Origin: Peribacillus psychrosaccharolyticus ATCC 23296
Lineage (GTDB): Bacteria; Bacillota; Bacilli; Bacillales; DSM-1321
NCBI RefSeq assembly: GCF_000305495.1
Contig: NZ_AJTN02000153.1
Coordinates: 21,547 to 85,546, forward strand
Length of the DNA: 64,000 nt
Direction of reading: 5' to 3'
Shown: piece by piece, positions 1-8,893 of the stretch
How the letters are laid out: each line of letters opens with the position of its first letter
Numbering within the stretch: the stretch's first letter is position 1
Translations under genes and position numbers: made by a program
Notes under the pieces: model-generated
Seen by the model: only the letters and a program-made list of their open reading frames with translations
The model's database searches: none
What the model was told of the DNA's origin: nothing

Positions 1-30
1 CTTCCTCATAATAAATGCATAATAGTTCAT
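1..30 (-). CDS. Possible 5' end of a gene running off the left edge
   Basis: An ATG at 30-28 on the minus strand follows an AGGAAG-like Shine-Dalgarno at a sensible distance and stays open for ten codons (MNYYAFIMRK) to the window edge. Ten residues do not identify a family. The call rests only on start-site context. Confidence 0.25.
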   Translation of the reverse strand, partial: MNYYAFIMRK

Positions 31-376
31 TTTAAGCTTCCTAAAAGAAAAAGACAATCATTTATACCGCTTTTTCATTGCCATCTCTTCCAACATACAC
101 AATTTTCTCTTCCACGGCTACACTTTAAACAATATTAAACTCATCTTTTGCTACATCAGCTTTTATTAGTTATATCAATATACATAAAATCCTTTAAATG
201 GATTTTATATTTAATTAAGATTACATTTATATTAATTATTTTACCATTAGATTAAAAACGATGACTAATCCACTAAAAATATTAATATATATTATTTTAT
301 TCCGAACTAGTAGTTATTAACACCTATTTCAATATAGTTCTATACATAAAAATATAACTTTACTAGGGAGAATAAA
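31..376. other. AT-rich intergenic stretch without a recognisable gene
   Basis: This is very AT-rich spacer upstream of the autolysin gene. On the minus strand between about 170 and 70 there is a faintly protein-like run (ADVAKDEFNIV, a stop, then VEEKIVYVGRDGNEKAV) that could be a decayed coding remnant, but it is interrupted and too short to assign. No convincing sigma-A promoter was found for the downstream gene; a GGGAG Shine-Dalgarno lies at about 366-370. Confidence 0.4.
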
Positions 377-2738
377 ATGAGAAAAATAGTTATTCCAGTT
401 TTTTGTTTTGCAGTGATGAGTACTATAGCTATAGAAGCTCAGCTTTCTGCGGCACCTGTTTCAGCCGCACAAGTTACTATTGAAAAAACGCAGTATGTGA
501 ATGTCAGTTCCGGCACGCTTAATATGCGGAAAAGTGGATCGTCTACTGCCTCCGTTGTGGCCAAATTGACCAAAGGCACAAAGGTTTCCGTTTCTTCCGA
601 ATCGAAAGGCTGGGCAAAAATTACCGCCAACGGCAAAACCGGCTATGTCAGCTCACAATATCTTTCGTCAAAGAATCCGGTGAAAGCAACCGCAGCAGCC
701 AAAACAACAACCAAATAATGTCAACACGAGCTCAGGCACACTCAATATGCGAAAAAGCGGGTCACCCAGTGCAGCCGTTGTGACTAAGCTTGCCAAAGGC
801 ACAAAGGTTTCCGTTTCTTCCGAATCGAAAGGCTGGGCAAAAGTCACCGCCAACGGCAAAACTGGCTATGTCAGTTCACAATATCTTTCGACTACCAATC
901 CGGTGAAGGCAACCGTTGCAGCCAAAATAACAACCAAATATGTCAACACGAGCTCAGGCACACTTAACATGCGGAAAAGCGGATCGGCTACTGCCTCCGT
1001 TGTGGCTAAACTTGCCAAAGGCACAAAGGTTTCTGTTTCTTCCGAATCCAAAGGCTGGGCAAAAATTACCTCTAACGGCAAAACCGGCTATGTCAGTTCA
1101 CAATATCTCTCCACAAAGAATCCAGTGGCAGTCGTTAAAACAACGACGAAATATGTTAATGTCAGCTCTGGTACGCTAGCGATGCGAAAATCCGCCTCCA
1201 CAAGTGCAGCCGTTTTGGCTAAGCTTGCTAAAGGTACAAAGGTTACTGTTTCTTCCGAATCCAAAGGCTGGGCAAAAATTACCTCTAACGGCAAAACCGG
1301 CTATGTCAGCTCACAATATCTCTCAACGACGAAGCCTGTGGCTGCAACACCTTCAGAAGTTAAACCAGTGATCAAATATGTTAATGTCAGCGTAGGGAGC
1401 TCCCTTAATCTTCGAAAACAACCATCAGATAGTGCGGCAGTCATTTTAAAATTAACAAGAGGCGCTGAGACGACGGTTATTTCAGAGTCTGGGGGATGGA
1501 CAAAAATTAAAGTATATGGCGGAGAAGGCTATGTTAATTCATCCTTTTTATCTGCGGACAAACCAAAGACACCAATTTCTGAACCTGAAGAAACGACCAT
1601 CATTAAGTTTGTAAAAGTAAGCGATGGGTCTAGTTTAAATATGCGTTCGGAAGCTTCCACGTCTGGTTCTGTTGTGACACAGCTTGTCAATAATACGGCA
1701 GTGACCGTTTACTCAGAAGAAAATGGCTGGGCACGAGTGACAGCGAATGGGAAAACCGGTTATGTCAGCTCGGCATTTTTAGCAGATACGGCAGCGGAAA
1801 CGCCAAGCGGCTCAAATAAAACGATTGATAAGATTGTTACACCATATAATCTGTCCCTTAATAAAATGGTTGATTTCCAAATGGCCGCCGATGCGCAAAC
1901 GGATAAAAACTATCAAACGTACATACGTGAGGATGCGTTAACGGTTATCAGTTCTACGAAAGGGACGGTTGATGGAATCGGCTGGCGTGTCAGAGGCGGA
2001 GCAGGCCCAGAAAACTGGGTAATCGCCACTGTCAACGATCACCAGGAATTGACTATTCTATCAAAAAAAATGGGTTCTGACGGGTACAATTGGTACGAAG
2101 TAAATATTAATAAATCATGGGTCAATGCAAGCCCTGACGATGTGAAATATAATCTGAACCCGGATAATTTTGCGAATGATTCCGTTAATATGTTTCAATT
2201 TGTAAAGCTTTCTCAACCGACAAGCCTGAATGCTTCCGAAGTAAATGAACGAATTCTTGCAGGAAAAGGCATTCTAGCTAACCAAGCCGCCACCTTCATT
2301 ACAGCTGGAGAAACGTATGGCGTAAATGAAATTTATCTTATTTCACATGCACTGCTGGAAACAGGGAAAGGAACCTCCCCACTCGCAACCGGTGTCGAGG
2401 TGAATGGAAAAACAGTCTATAATATGTACGGTATCGGTGCCTATGACGGAACCGCACTTACCAGCGGTGCCCAATATGCGTATAATGCCGGCTGGTTTAC
2501 TCCCGAAGCGGCCATCATCGGCGGTGCCAAATTTATTGCCAATGGATATATTTCAGCTGGGCAAGACACCCTCTATAAAATGAGATGGAATCCAGCAGGT
2601 GCAGCAAAATATGGCTATGCCACCCACCAGTACGCAACCGATATCGGCTGGGCAGCAAAACAAGTCAAACAGATTTATAATTTATATAGCTTGCTAGATT
2701 CCTATCATTTAACCGTAGAAATTCCTGCTTATAAATAG
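377..2738 (+). pseudogene. Secreted SH3b-repeat N-acetylglucosaminidase (autolysin), frameshifted
   Basis: Read through one extra base, this is a single protein of about 786 residues: signal peptide (residues 1-31, ending near AAPVSAAQ), six bacterial SH3 (SH3b) wall-binding repeats, a linker, and a C-terminal glucosaminidase domain of the LytD/GH73 type with a candidate catalytic Glu in HALLETGKG and the YNMYGIGAYD motif. It should cleave peptidoglycan glycan strands outside the cell. The frame breaks in repeat 2: here CCAAATAATGTC, while repeat 3 has CCAAATATGTC at the same place. The extra A near 715-717 creates a TAA at 716-718. The downstream open frame begins at an internal Met (747) with no ribosome site, so it would not be made alone. 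The total length is 3n+1, as expected for one inserted base. This may be a real mutation between repeats or a sequencing error. The family assignment is firm; the pseudogene status is not. Confidence 0.8.
494..1790 (+). repeat. Six tandem SH3b coding repeats
   Basis: Repeats start near each YVN[VT]SSG motif. The conserved LNMRKS methionine codons fall at 524, 747, 969 and 1182, giving spacings of 223 (222 plus the extra base), 222 and 213 bp. The first four copies are nearly identical in DNA, including silent positions, pointing to recent duplication or conversion. Copies 5 and 6 (about 1375-1790) are diverged. Such an array can change copy number by recombination and is easy to mis-assemble. 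Confidence 0.9.
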
Positions 2739-2746
2739 AATGCGAG

Positions 2747-2777
2747 GCAGATCCCAATGTCGGGGTCTGCTTTTTTT
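2747..2777 (+). terminator. Rho-independent terminator of the autolysin gene
   Basis: A GCAGATCCC / GGGGTCTGC stem with one G-U pair is followed by seven T residues, nine bases after the stop codon. Confidence 0.85.
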
Positions 2778-2795
2778 ATCTGATCCTTGAACGGC

Positions 2796-3150
2796 CTTCC
2801 GCACATACCGTAGCTAAAATGCTTAAAACATCCCAGCAGCGCAAGTTTGTCTTTTGAAAAAGAGTATCTTTCTCTACTTACGTTTGAAATCCAACTTAGA
2901 TTCTAATAAATGACACATTTTCAACAACCCCATTGGAACCTCTTCGCAGTGGAAGAGAGCATGGAGATGCTTCCGCACATAGTTTGGCTCGTTCCGCACA
3001 AAAAAGTGGCTGAAGCGCACACAAACTCCTCCAGTCCGCGCACGTACCGTAGTTGAAATACATACAATCTTTTGAAAAATAGTATCTTTCTCTACTTACG
3101 TTTGGAAATCCAACTCAGATTCTAGTAAATGACGCATTTTCAACAACCCC
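2796..3150 (-). repeat. Intergenic TGTGCG repeat family, cluster A (two units)
   Basis: Read on the minus strand, a unit begins GGGGTTGTTGAAAATG(T/C)GTCATTT at 3150, runs through GTAGAGAAAGATAC, and ends in a block of TGTGCG motifs followed by GGAA or CTT. A second, shorter unit begins at about 2931. CGCACA (the complement) occurs at 2974, 2995 and 3016, exactly 21 bp apart, then a CGCACG variant at 3039. The same family recurs on the opposite strand near 18.4 and 28.4 kb. It lies between convergent transcription units and contains no credible gene. Confidence 0.85.
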
Positions 3151-3171
3151 TCTGCTCTTTGCTTTGCACAC

Positions 3172-3204
3172 AAAAAAACCCGTACAATTTTCCTTGTACG
3201 GGTT
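3172..3204 (-). terminator. Rho-independent terminator of the dehydrogenase/lactonase operon
   Basis: The stem AACCCGTACAA / TTGTACGGGTT is followed on the minus strand by a run of seven T, just past the stop codon at 3210. Confidence 0.9.
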
Positions 3205-3209
3205 CTTGA

Positions 3210-4334
3210 TTAGAACGTTAGTATGATTCTTGTGGCTTCTCCGTTTGCTAGTCGATCGAATCCTTCGTTGATTTCTTCTAGTGTGATGGATCCTGTTAGG
3301 AGTTCGTGGACAGGGAGTTTATTTTGTTTGTATAGCTGGATAAATCTTGGGATGTCTCGGTTAGGTACACAGCTGCCGACATAGGAACCTTTGATGGTTC
3401 GTTCTTCGGCTGTCAGCGTTACCTGCGGGAAAGAGAATTTATGCTCTGGATGCGGCAATCCGGTTGTGACCGTTGTTCCGCCTCGTTTAGTAATCTTATA
3501 GGCGATTTCCATGGCAGCAACGGCTCCGGCAGTTTCAAAGGCATAATCGACTCCGCCTCCGGTTACCCTTCGAATTTCCTCGATAAAGTCTGGTTGCTTC
3601 GAATCAAAGATATCCGTTGCGCCCAGTTCCTTCGCTTTAGCTAGTTTGCTTTCATTCAAATCAACCGCAATAATCCGTCCCGCTCCAGCTGTGACTGCGC
3701 CTAATAACGCACTCAACCCAACTCCGCCAAGACCGATAATCGCGACCGTACTGCCCATCTCGATTTTAGCCGTATTCACCACCGCGCCGACTCCTGTGAT
3801 TACGGCACAGCCAAATAACGCCAACTCATCAAACGGGATATCTTTTACTACCTTTATCAGCGACGTTCTTGAGACCACCGCATGATCGGCAAATGCTGAC
3901 ACACCAACATGATGGTACACCTCTTCACCATTTAAATGGAGCCTGCGTCCATCGTTCAACAGCGTTCCCTCACCATTAGCAGCTGCTCCCGGTTCACAAA
4001 GTGCTGGTCTTCCTTCCTGACAAGGCAAACAATGTCCGCAGCTTGGGACAAACGCACACACCACATGGTCACCTGGCTCAAGATCGGTTACTCCTTCCCC
4101 TACTTCGACGACAATTCCCGCCGCTTCATGCCCTAATGCCATCGGAAGCGGGCGCGGCCGGCTTCCGTTTATCACGGATAAATCTGAATGACAAAGACCC
4201 GCTGCCTTCACTTGAATTAATACTTCACCCATTTGCGGGGAATCCAACTCCAACGTTTCGATTTTTATCGGCTTACTTTCTGCATATGGCTGAGGCAATC
4301 CTAACTCATGAAGCACTGCTGCTCGTATTTTCAT
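3210..4334 (-). CDS. Zinc-dependent alcohol dehydrogenase (MDR family)
   Basis: A 374-residue medium-chain dehydrogenase oxidising an alcohol with NAD(P). Visible features: catalytic-zinc Cys in AGLCHSD and His-Glu in LGHEAAG; four-cysteine structural zinc lobe SCGHCLPCQEGRPALC (about residues 96-111); Rossmann motif GLGGVGLS (about 200). Start chosen for GGGAGG seven bases upstream. It overlaps the upstream aldehyde dehydrogenase by four bases (ATGA), so the two are translationally coupled, and it is the last gene of the operon. The exact substrate cannot be read from sequence. With a lactonase and an aldehyde dehydrogenase beside it, a hydroxyacid or diol-type alcohol is a reasonable guess. 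Confidence 0.88.
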   Translation of the reverse strand: MKIRAAVLHELGLPQPYAESKPIKIETLELDSPQMGEVLIQVKAAGLCHSDLSVINGSRPRPLPMALGHEAAGIVVEVGEGVTDLEPGDHVVCAFVPSCGHCLPCQEGRPALCEPGAAANGEGTLLNDGRRLHLNGEEVYHHVGVSAFADHAVVSRTSLIKVVKDIPFDELALFGCAVITGVGAVVNTAKIEMGSTVAIIGLGGVGLSALLGAVTAGAGRIIAVDLNESKLAKAKELGATDIFDSKQPDFIEEIRRVTGGGVDYAFETAGAVAAMEIAYKITKRGGTTVTTGLPHPEHKFSFPQVTLTAEERTIKGSYVGSCVPNRDIPRFIQLYKQNKLPVHELLTGSITLEEINEGFDRLANGEATRIILTF

Positions 4335-5788
4335 ATAGTCCTCCCTCTCACATTAATCCCAATAAACTTAATATCTGTCATATCCTCAATTGCATATTGG
4401 ATGCCTTCCTTACCAATTCCGCTCGACTTGACCCCGCCATACGGCATATGATCATATCGTAAAACAGAAACCTCGTTAATCCAGACACCGCCTGTCTCTA
4501 AACAATCAGCCATTCGGAATCCTCGGTTAATATCATTGGTAAAGACGCCCGCCTGTAGGCCATATTCGGAATCATTGGCAGCACGGATCACTTCTTCCTC
4601 ACTATCAAACGGTATCAAACTGACGATTGGCGCAAAGACTTCCGCGCAGACAACCTTCATCGATGGTTGAACATTTGCTAGAATAGTAGGTTCAACCATC
4701 GCACCCTCTCTTTTGCCGCCGCATAGAATGTCTGCTCCCTGATCAACAGCTTCTTGAACCCAAGCTTCAGCCCGAATGGCGGCTTCTTCAGTTATCATCG
4801 GACCAATCATTGTTGCTTCGTCTAATGGATCGCCCGGCGTCAATGTTTTCACGGCAGCCACCAGCTGTTCAGCCAACGAATCATAGATTCCCCGTTGCAC
4901 ATATAATCTTTGCACCGACACACAGGCTTGACCAGCAAACGTATAGCCGCCTCTCACAATCGATGATACCGCCGACTCCAAATCGGCATCATCAAAAATA
5001 ATATTCGGTGCGTTTGACCCTAATTCTAAGGTCACTTTTTTCCTATACGCTAAGTTCTTAATCTGCCAGCCTACCGGACCGCTTCCTGTAAACGTCACCT
5101 TTTTAACCAGCTTGTGAGTCACAAGTGCCTCACCCAGCTCACTTCCCGGACCCATAATAATATTAAATGCCCCTTCTGGAAGCCCCGCTTCTTGAAAAAT
5201 TTTATATACTAACCCTGCTGTTAATGGGGTTTTCTCCGCCGGCTTTAACACAACCGTATTTCCAGCGGCAATCGCTGGTGCAATCTTATGCAGCGCTAGA
5301 TTAAGTGGAAAATTAAATGGGGTAATCGCCGCCACTACACCTAACGGAACGCGCTTTGAAAAGCCAATTTGGTGTTCGCCGCCAATCGCATTGTCCATCG
5401 GGATTTGCTCGCCTTTAATCTGTTTCGCTCCCTCAGAAGCAAATCGAAGCACCTGGACTGCCCTTTTGACTTCAACACGTCCTTCACGAACCGGTTTTCC
5501 TGCTTCCATTGCGAGAAGACGAACAAATTCTTCTCCACGGCTTTCCAACAAATCTGCCGCAACCCGTAAAATCCGCGAACGCTCATAGGCCGGCATCTGC
5601 TTCATTGTCGAGTGATAAACCTGGTCCGCAATCTCAACGGCTTCTTGAACATCTTCTTCTGTCGCACAAAAAATCTGCCCAATGATTTCATTGGTAAACG
5701 GGTTAGTCACGCTTAATTCTTTCCGATCCGAAACGATTTCTTTCCCAGCAATAATCGAGCCGCACACTATGACTTCAACAGTTTTCAT
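4331..5788 (-). CDS. NAD(P)-dependent aldehyde dehydrogenase
   Basis: At 485 residues this is the normal length for the ALDH superfamily. It oxidises an aldehyde to the carboxylate. Visible motifs: NFPLNLALHKIAPAIAAGNTVVLKPAEKTP (cofactor pocket), FTGSGPVGW, the catalytic-base region LELGSNAPN, and the nucleophile Cys in GQACVSVQ. The start follows GGGGGCG. The sequence resembles the lactaldehyde/succinate-semialdehyde-type branch more than betaine-aldehyde types, but this is an impression and the substrate is unproven. In this operon it would logically act on the product of one of the two alcohol dehydrogenases. Confidence 0.88.
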   Translation of the reverse strand: MKTVEVIVCGSIIAGKEIVSDRKELSVTNPFTNEIIGQIFCATEEDVQEAVEIADQVYHSTMKQMPAYERSRILRVAADLLESRGEEFVRLLAMEAGKPVREGRVEVKRAVQVLRFASEGAKQIKGEQIPMDNAIGGEHQIGFSKRVPLGVVAAITPFNFPLNLALHKIAPAIAAGNTVVLKPAEKTPLTAGLVYKIFQEAGLPEGAFNIIMGPGSELGEALVTHKLVKKVTFTGSGPVGWQIKNLAYRKKVTLELGSNAPNIIFDDADLESAVSSIVRGGYTFAGQACVSVQRLYVQRGIYDSLAEQLVAAVKTLTPGDPLDEATMIGPMITEEAAIRAEAWVQEAVDQGADILCGGKREGAMVEPTILANVQPSMKVVCAEVFAPIVSLIPFDSEEEVIRAANDSEYGLQAGVFTNDINRGFRMADCLETGGVWINEVSVLRYDHMPYGGVKSSGIGKEGIQYAIEDMTDIKFIGINVRGRTI

Positions 5789-5803
5789 CTAGACGCCCCC
5801 TAA

Positions 5804-6637
5804 TTACTCATAGAATCCTTCGGTTGACTTAATAAACTCTCTAAATTGCTTAGAATCATGGCCAAACCATACCTGTGAATTGGTGCGCTCGGCATACTTT
5901 TTAATTCGTTCCACCGCGTTTAAAAACCCGACTGAATCGTAGATAATCCCAGGGATCTTAACAGGCGGACCATAATTTTCAGCAGAATAAACCGCATCAG
6001 ATGCTAAAATAATTCCCCCTTCACCCGGCAGCTCGATATGTAGACCAAGCATTCCCCAGGCATGTCCCGGCCCAAAGTTCAGAATTTTAATTCCTTCAGC
6101 AAGCTCCAGCTCATCTTCATGCGGCATAATGGTTTTCCAGTTCACGCCTGTTTTGATCCATTGATCAATATCTGCCCACACATAAGCCCCCATATCTTTA
6201 TTGATCGCATAGGTTTTCATTGTATTTGACAGCTCTGTATCATGAACAATCACCGTCGCGTTTTTGAACAATTCCAAACAGCCGGCATGATCAAGATGTA
6301 AATGCGAAGCCACCACATACTTAATATCCTCCGGCCGGACATTTAATTGAGCTAGTCGGTTGATTAGGTAGCACTCTTCAGATGCCTGATATGGAAATAA
6401 TTCTTGAACCCCTTCTGGCCATCTGCCGTCATCGCCCATCCCCTCTGGATTACAGCCCGTATCAAAGAGAATTTTACCTTCAGGGTGATCAATCAGAACT
6501 GCATACACTGGAAATTCAACAAACTCAGCCGGCGGATTTTGATTGTTTATCGAAGCCGGATTATGCATCGCCACCATAAATCCTTTATCCATTTGCATCG
6601 TCCCTGTATCCAGCACATACACTTTTGGTTTAATCAT
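5804..6637 (-). CDS. Metallo-beta-lactamase-fold lactonase (AiiA/AttM-like)
   Basis: A 277-residue hydrolase with the dinuclear zinc signature SHLHLDHAG (HxHxDH), a second His in GPGHAWG, the bridging Asp in ILASDAVYSAENYG and a last His in WFGHDSKQF. The Tyr after the Asp corresponds to the tyrosine of AHL lactonases. Family members open N-acyl-homoserine lactones or simple gamma-lactones. Because it is buried in a catabolic operon between dehydrogenase genes, a dietary lactone may be more likely than a pure quorum-quenching role; that is inference. Two close ATGs are possible; the inner one (6637) is better spaced from GGGGG. Confidence 0.82.
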   Translation of the reverse strand: MIKPKVYVLDTGTMQMDKGFMVAMHNPASINNQNPPAEFVEFPVYAVLIDHPEGKILFDTGCNPEGMGDDGRWPEGVQELFPYQASEECYLINRLAQLNVRPEDIKYVVASHLHLDHAGCLELFKNATVIVHDTELSNTMKTYAINKDMGAYVWADIDQWIKTGVNWKTIMPHEDELELAEGIKILNFGPGHAWGMLGLHIELPGEGGIILASDAVYSAENYGPPVKIPGIIYDSVGFLNAVERIKKYAERTNSQVWFGHDSKQFREFIKSTEGFYE

Positions 6638-6652
6638 TATCATAGCCCCCTT

Positions 6653-7774
6653 TTAATTGGTAACGCTTTCATTTACTAGCGCGGATTTTCCTGCAATCAC
6701 AATCGATCCCCTGACTACATTTCTAGCTGCCGACTCATCTAATGCCGTTTTAATTTCTGCTAGTGAAAATTCCCGGTCAAGCATTTCATTAAAAGGATAT
6801 TTCTCCGATGTAGACTTCAGAAAATCCAACGCCTTCTTTAAATACCATGGATCATACCGAACAACTGGAAGCACCTGAATGGACTTTCTTGTTAACAATC
6901 CTGGGTCAAACGGTGTTAGTTTACCAGGTGAGATATTGCCGATACTCACATATTTTCCACCAAGCCGGATCAAATGGATACCTTCTGCGAATGCCGCAGG
7001 AACACCCGTTACCTCGATGCCAACATGTGCGCCCTTTCCGTCAGTTAACCGCAACACTTGCTCAGCCCGCGCCTCAAGTGTCGAAAAGTCATTCAAATTA
7101 ATCACATGGTCTGCACCAAATTTCTTTGCAAGCTCTAGACGGCTTTGCACCCCATCAATGACAATTACCGTTGCCCCTTTTTCCTTTGCTACCGCTGCAG
7201 CATTCAACCCTAATCCTCCAGCGCCCTGAATGACAACACTTTGACCATAGGTAATCTGGGCCTTATCAATACCGAAATACACCTGCGACAGCGCACAATT
7301 AGCACTGGCAGCCGCAACATCTGACACAGAATCCGGCACCTTATAAAAATATTGATCAGGGTGGATATAATAATGAGTCGCAAACGTTCCATGAAAATGA
7401 GGGGCAACATCCGGCTCCAAATTCCAGAAATCATAGGCATGTTCACAAAGATGAAAGTTACCTTCCTGACATGGCGTACATTTTCTGCACGTAATATAGT
7501 AGGCAGCAACGACTCGATCACCAACCTTAATACCCTCTCCCGCATAATCTCGGTCCACACCTTCGCCAAGCGAATACACTTCCCCGACCATTTCATGACC
7601 AAGGACACCGCTCTTTTTCGTCGGATGCATCCCTTTCCAAATATGCAGTTCAGATCCGCAAATATTCGTCCGCAAAACCTTTACCACAACTCCGCCTGCC
7701 GCAGGCTCAGGTACCTCATAATCCCGATACTCCATTACCTCGGCCTCAGTCATCACAGCAACCTTCCCCTTCAA
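6653..7774 (-). CDS. Zinc-dependent dehydrogenase, threonine/formaldehyde-dehydrogenase-like MDR
   Basis: A 373-residue medium-chain dehydrogenase. Zinc ligands: NICGSELH, LGHEMVG, and the structural lobe TCRKCTPCQEGNFHLC. The NAD-binding motif is GAGGLGLNAAA. It differs clearly from the other dehydrogenase of the operon, so the two probably handle different steps or substrates. The start is TTG at 7774, preceded by AAAGGGGGA, and is the first gene after a well-formed sigma-A promoter. It lies nine bases upstream of the lactonase gene region, consistent with one four-gene transcript. Confidence 0.85.
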   Translation of the reverse strand: MKGKVAVMTEAEVMEYRDYEVPEPAAGGVVVKVLRTNICGSELHIWKGMHPTKKSGVLGHEMVGEVYSLGEGVDRDYAGEGIKVGDRVVAAYYITCRKCTPCQEGNFHLCEHAYDFWNLEPDVAPHFHGTFATHYYIHPDQYFYKVPDSVSDVAAASANCALSQVYFGIDKAQITYGQSVVIQGAGGLGLNAAAVAKEKGATVIVIDGVQSRLELAKKFGADHVINLNDFSTLEARAEQVLRLTDGKGAHVGIEVTGVPAAFAEGIHLIRLGGKYVSIGNISPGKLTPFDPGLLTRKSIQVLPVVRYDPWYLKKALDFLKSTSEKYPFNEMLDREFSLAEIKTALDESAARNVVRGSIVIAGKSALVNESVTN

Positions 7775-7850
7775 AATTGATTCCCCCTTTCCTTTTCAAA
7801 ACTTCAAACATACGAACCACTTATGCCCCTGCAATCAAGCTGTTACATTT

Positions 7851-7879
7851 ATACTAAATCAAGAAAAATACACCGTCAA
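7851..7879 (-). promoter_or_regulatory. Sigma-A promoter of the dehydrogenase/lactonase operon
   Basis: TTGACG (7879-7874), a 17-base spacer, then TAGTAT (7856-7851) on the minus strand, about 77 bases upstream of the TTG start. No obvious operator or adjacent regulator gene was seen. Confidence 0.7.
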
Positions 7880-7980
7880 ATATTTGTTCTGAAAATTCAA
7901 ATAACTATGTATCTACTTATAAGTTAAACTGGATTTTTTACCAAATAATGAATATAATTACAGTAGAGAGGGTGTTGATT

Positions 7981-8166
7981 GTGATAGACTTTTTACGTAT
8001 TCTTTCAACCTTTTTCTATACAGGTCCCGTAAAGAAAGTGCCTGCCGGGTACAGACATTGTCCCGCCTGTGATGGTACGGGTAATTACGATTCATTTATT
8101 GACTGTGCAACCTGTGATGGTCAAGGGTATGTCGATTATAAACTCTTCATAACATTGAAACTGTAG
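7981..8166 (+). CDS. Small CxxCxGxG zinc-ribbon protein
   Basis: A 61-residue protein with two DnaJ-like cysteine pairs, CPACDGTGNYD and CATCDGQGYVDY, probably forming one small zinc site. The N-terminus (IDFLRILSTFFYTG) is hydrophobic and could be a membrane anchor. I chose GTG at 7981 because GAGAGGGTG sits just upstream; an in-frame ATG at 7948 lacks a ribosome site. It has its own terminator and is a single-gene unit. Function is unknown; many such proteins are uncharacterised. Confidence 0.65.
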   Translation: MIDFLRILSTFFYTGPVKKVPAGYRHCPACDGTGNYDSFIDCATCDGQGYVDYKLFITLKL

Positions 8167-8173
8167 GAAATGG

Positions 8174-8200
8174 AAAACCTCCCGCCTAGGAGGTTTTTCC
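8174..8200 (+). terminator. Rho-independent terminator
   Basis: AAAACCTCC / GGAGGTTTTT stem-loop, eight bases after the zinc-ribbon stop codon. Confidence 0.85.
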
Positions 8201-8340
8201 TATACCTTCTACTGGTAAAACATTAGGTACATAGATTGAAAATCAACTGTTTTTCTCCTATTAATTAGACAAGCTTCAGTGCGAATTATAAAATGGAAAT
8301 GATTATACTAAAAGGTACTCCTACCTCGAAAGGTCCGTTC

Positions 8341-8838
8341 ATGACAAAAAAAACAATTTTCTTCATTGTATTCGTATGCTGGATGCTAGTTATCTTTAAT
8401 TTTTCTGCGCAACCCTATCAAGAACAGGATCTTACCCCTGTTTTACAAACATATCTAGAACCCTTACATTTAGAAGATAAATTGGATGGTATCTCTTTCA
8501 ATTATGCAGGAAGTGAAGTCAGCGTTCAGAGCGTAGGCGTTGTCTCATTTGTTCAATTCTTTATTCGCAAGGCAGCCCATTTATCGATTTTCTTCGTCCT
8601 CGGCTTTTTAACCTATCGAGTACTAAGTTACTTCCTTAAGAAGAAACAACTCTGGTTTCCTGGTGCTTTAATGTTCGTCATTCTTTATGCTTCTTTAGAT
8701 GAACTTCACCAAAAAATCACTGGTGATCGCACGCCTCTGATCCAGGATGTAGTGCTAGACACTGTTGGGGGTACCCTTGGCATTATCGTTTGTTGGTTAT
8801 GGGTAAAAAAAAGAAACCAAACTAAGCAGAGCGTCTGA
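8341..8838 (+). CDS. VanZ-family membrane protein
   Basis: About 165 residues with an N-terminal membrane segment (TIFFIVFVCWMLVIFNFSAQPY), a conserved RKAAHLSIFFVLGFLTYRVL segment, and DELHQKITGDRTPLIQDVVLDTVGGTLG, which together are typical of the VanZ family. VanZ gives low-level teicoplanin resistance in enterococci, but chromosomal homologues in bacilli have no settled role. The ATG at 8341 has AAAGG upstream; the ATG at 8293 does not. It appears monocistronic. Confidence 0.8.
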   Translation: MTKKTIFFIVFVCWMLVIFNFSAQPYQEQDLTPVLQTYLEPLHLEDKLDGISFNYAGSEVSVQSVGVVSFVQFFIRKAAHLSIFFVLGFLTYRVLSYFLKKKQLWFPGALMFVILYASLDELHQKITGDRTPLIQDVVLDTVGGTLGIIVCWLWVKKRNQTKQSV

Positions 8839-8858
8839 ATACATCAGGCGTTTTTGTT
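8830..8858 (+). terminator. Rho-independent terminator overlapping the VanZ stop
   Basis: AGCGTCTGA / TCAGGCGTT stem (two G-U pairs) followed by a T-rich tract. The stem begins inside the last codons of the gene. Confidence 0.7.
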
Positions 8859-8893
8859 TAAAATTGGTTACGTCCCAATCGAAGACAAAGAAG

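Noticed and set aside
439-1294. Recurring antisense frames of 60-70 codons in the autolysin gene
   Set aside because: These are mirror frames of the SH3b repeats and recur with the same spacing as the coding repeats.
747-2738. Independent 663-residue protein starting at 747
   Set aside because: The Met is the conserved internal LNMRKS residue, there is no ribosome site or signal peptide, and the upstream frame carries the missing start of the same gene.
7210-7780. Overlapping frames in the first dehydrogenase gene
   Set aside because: The minus-strand zinc dehydrogenase has intact motifs over the whole length, so the others are shadows.
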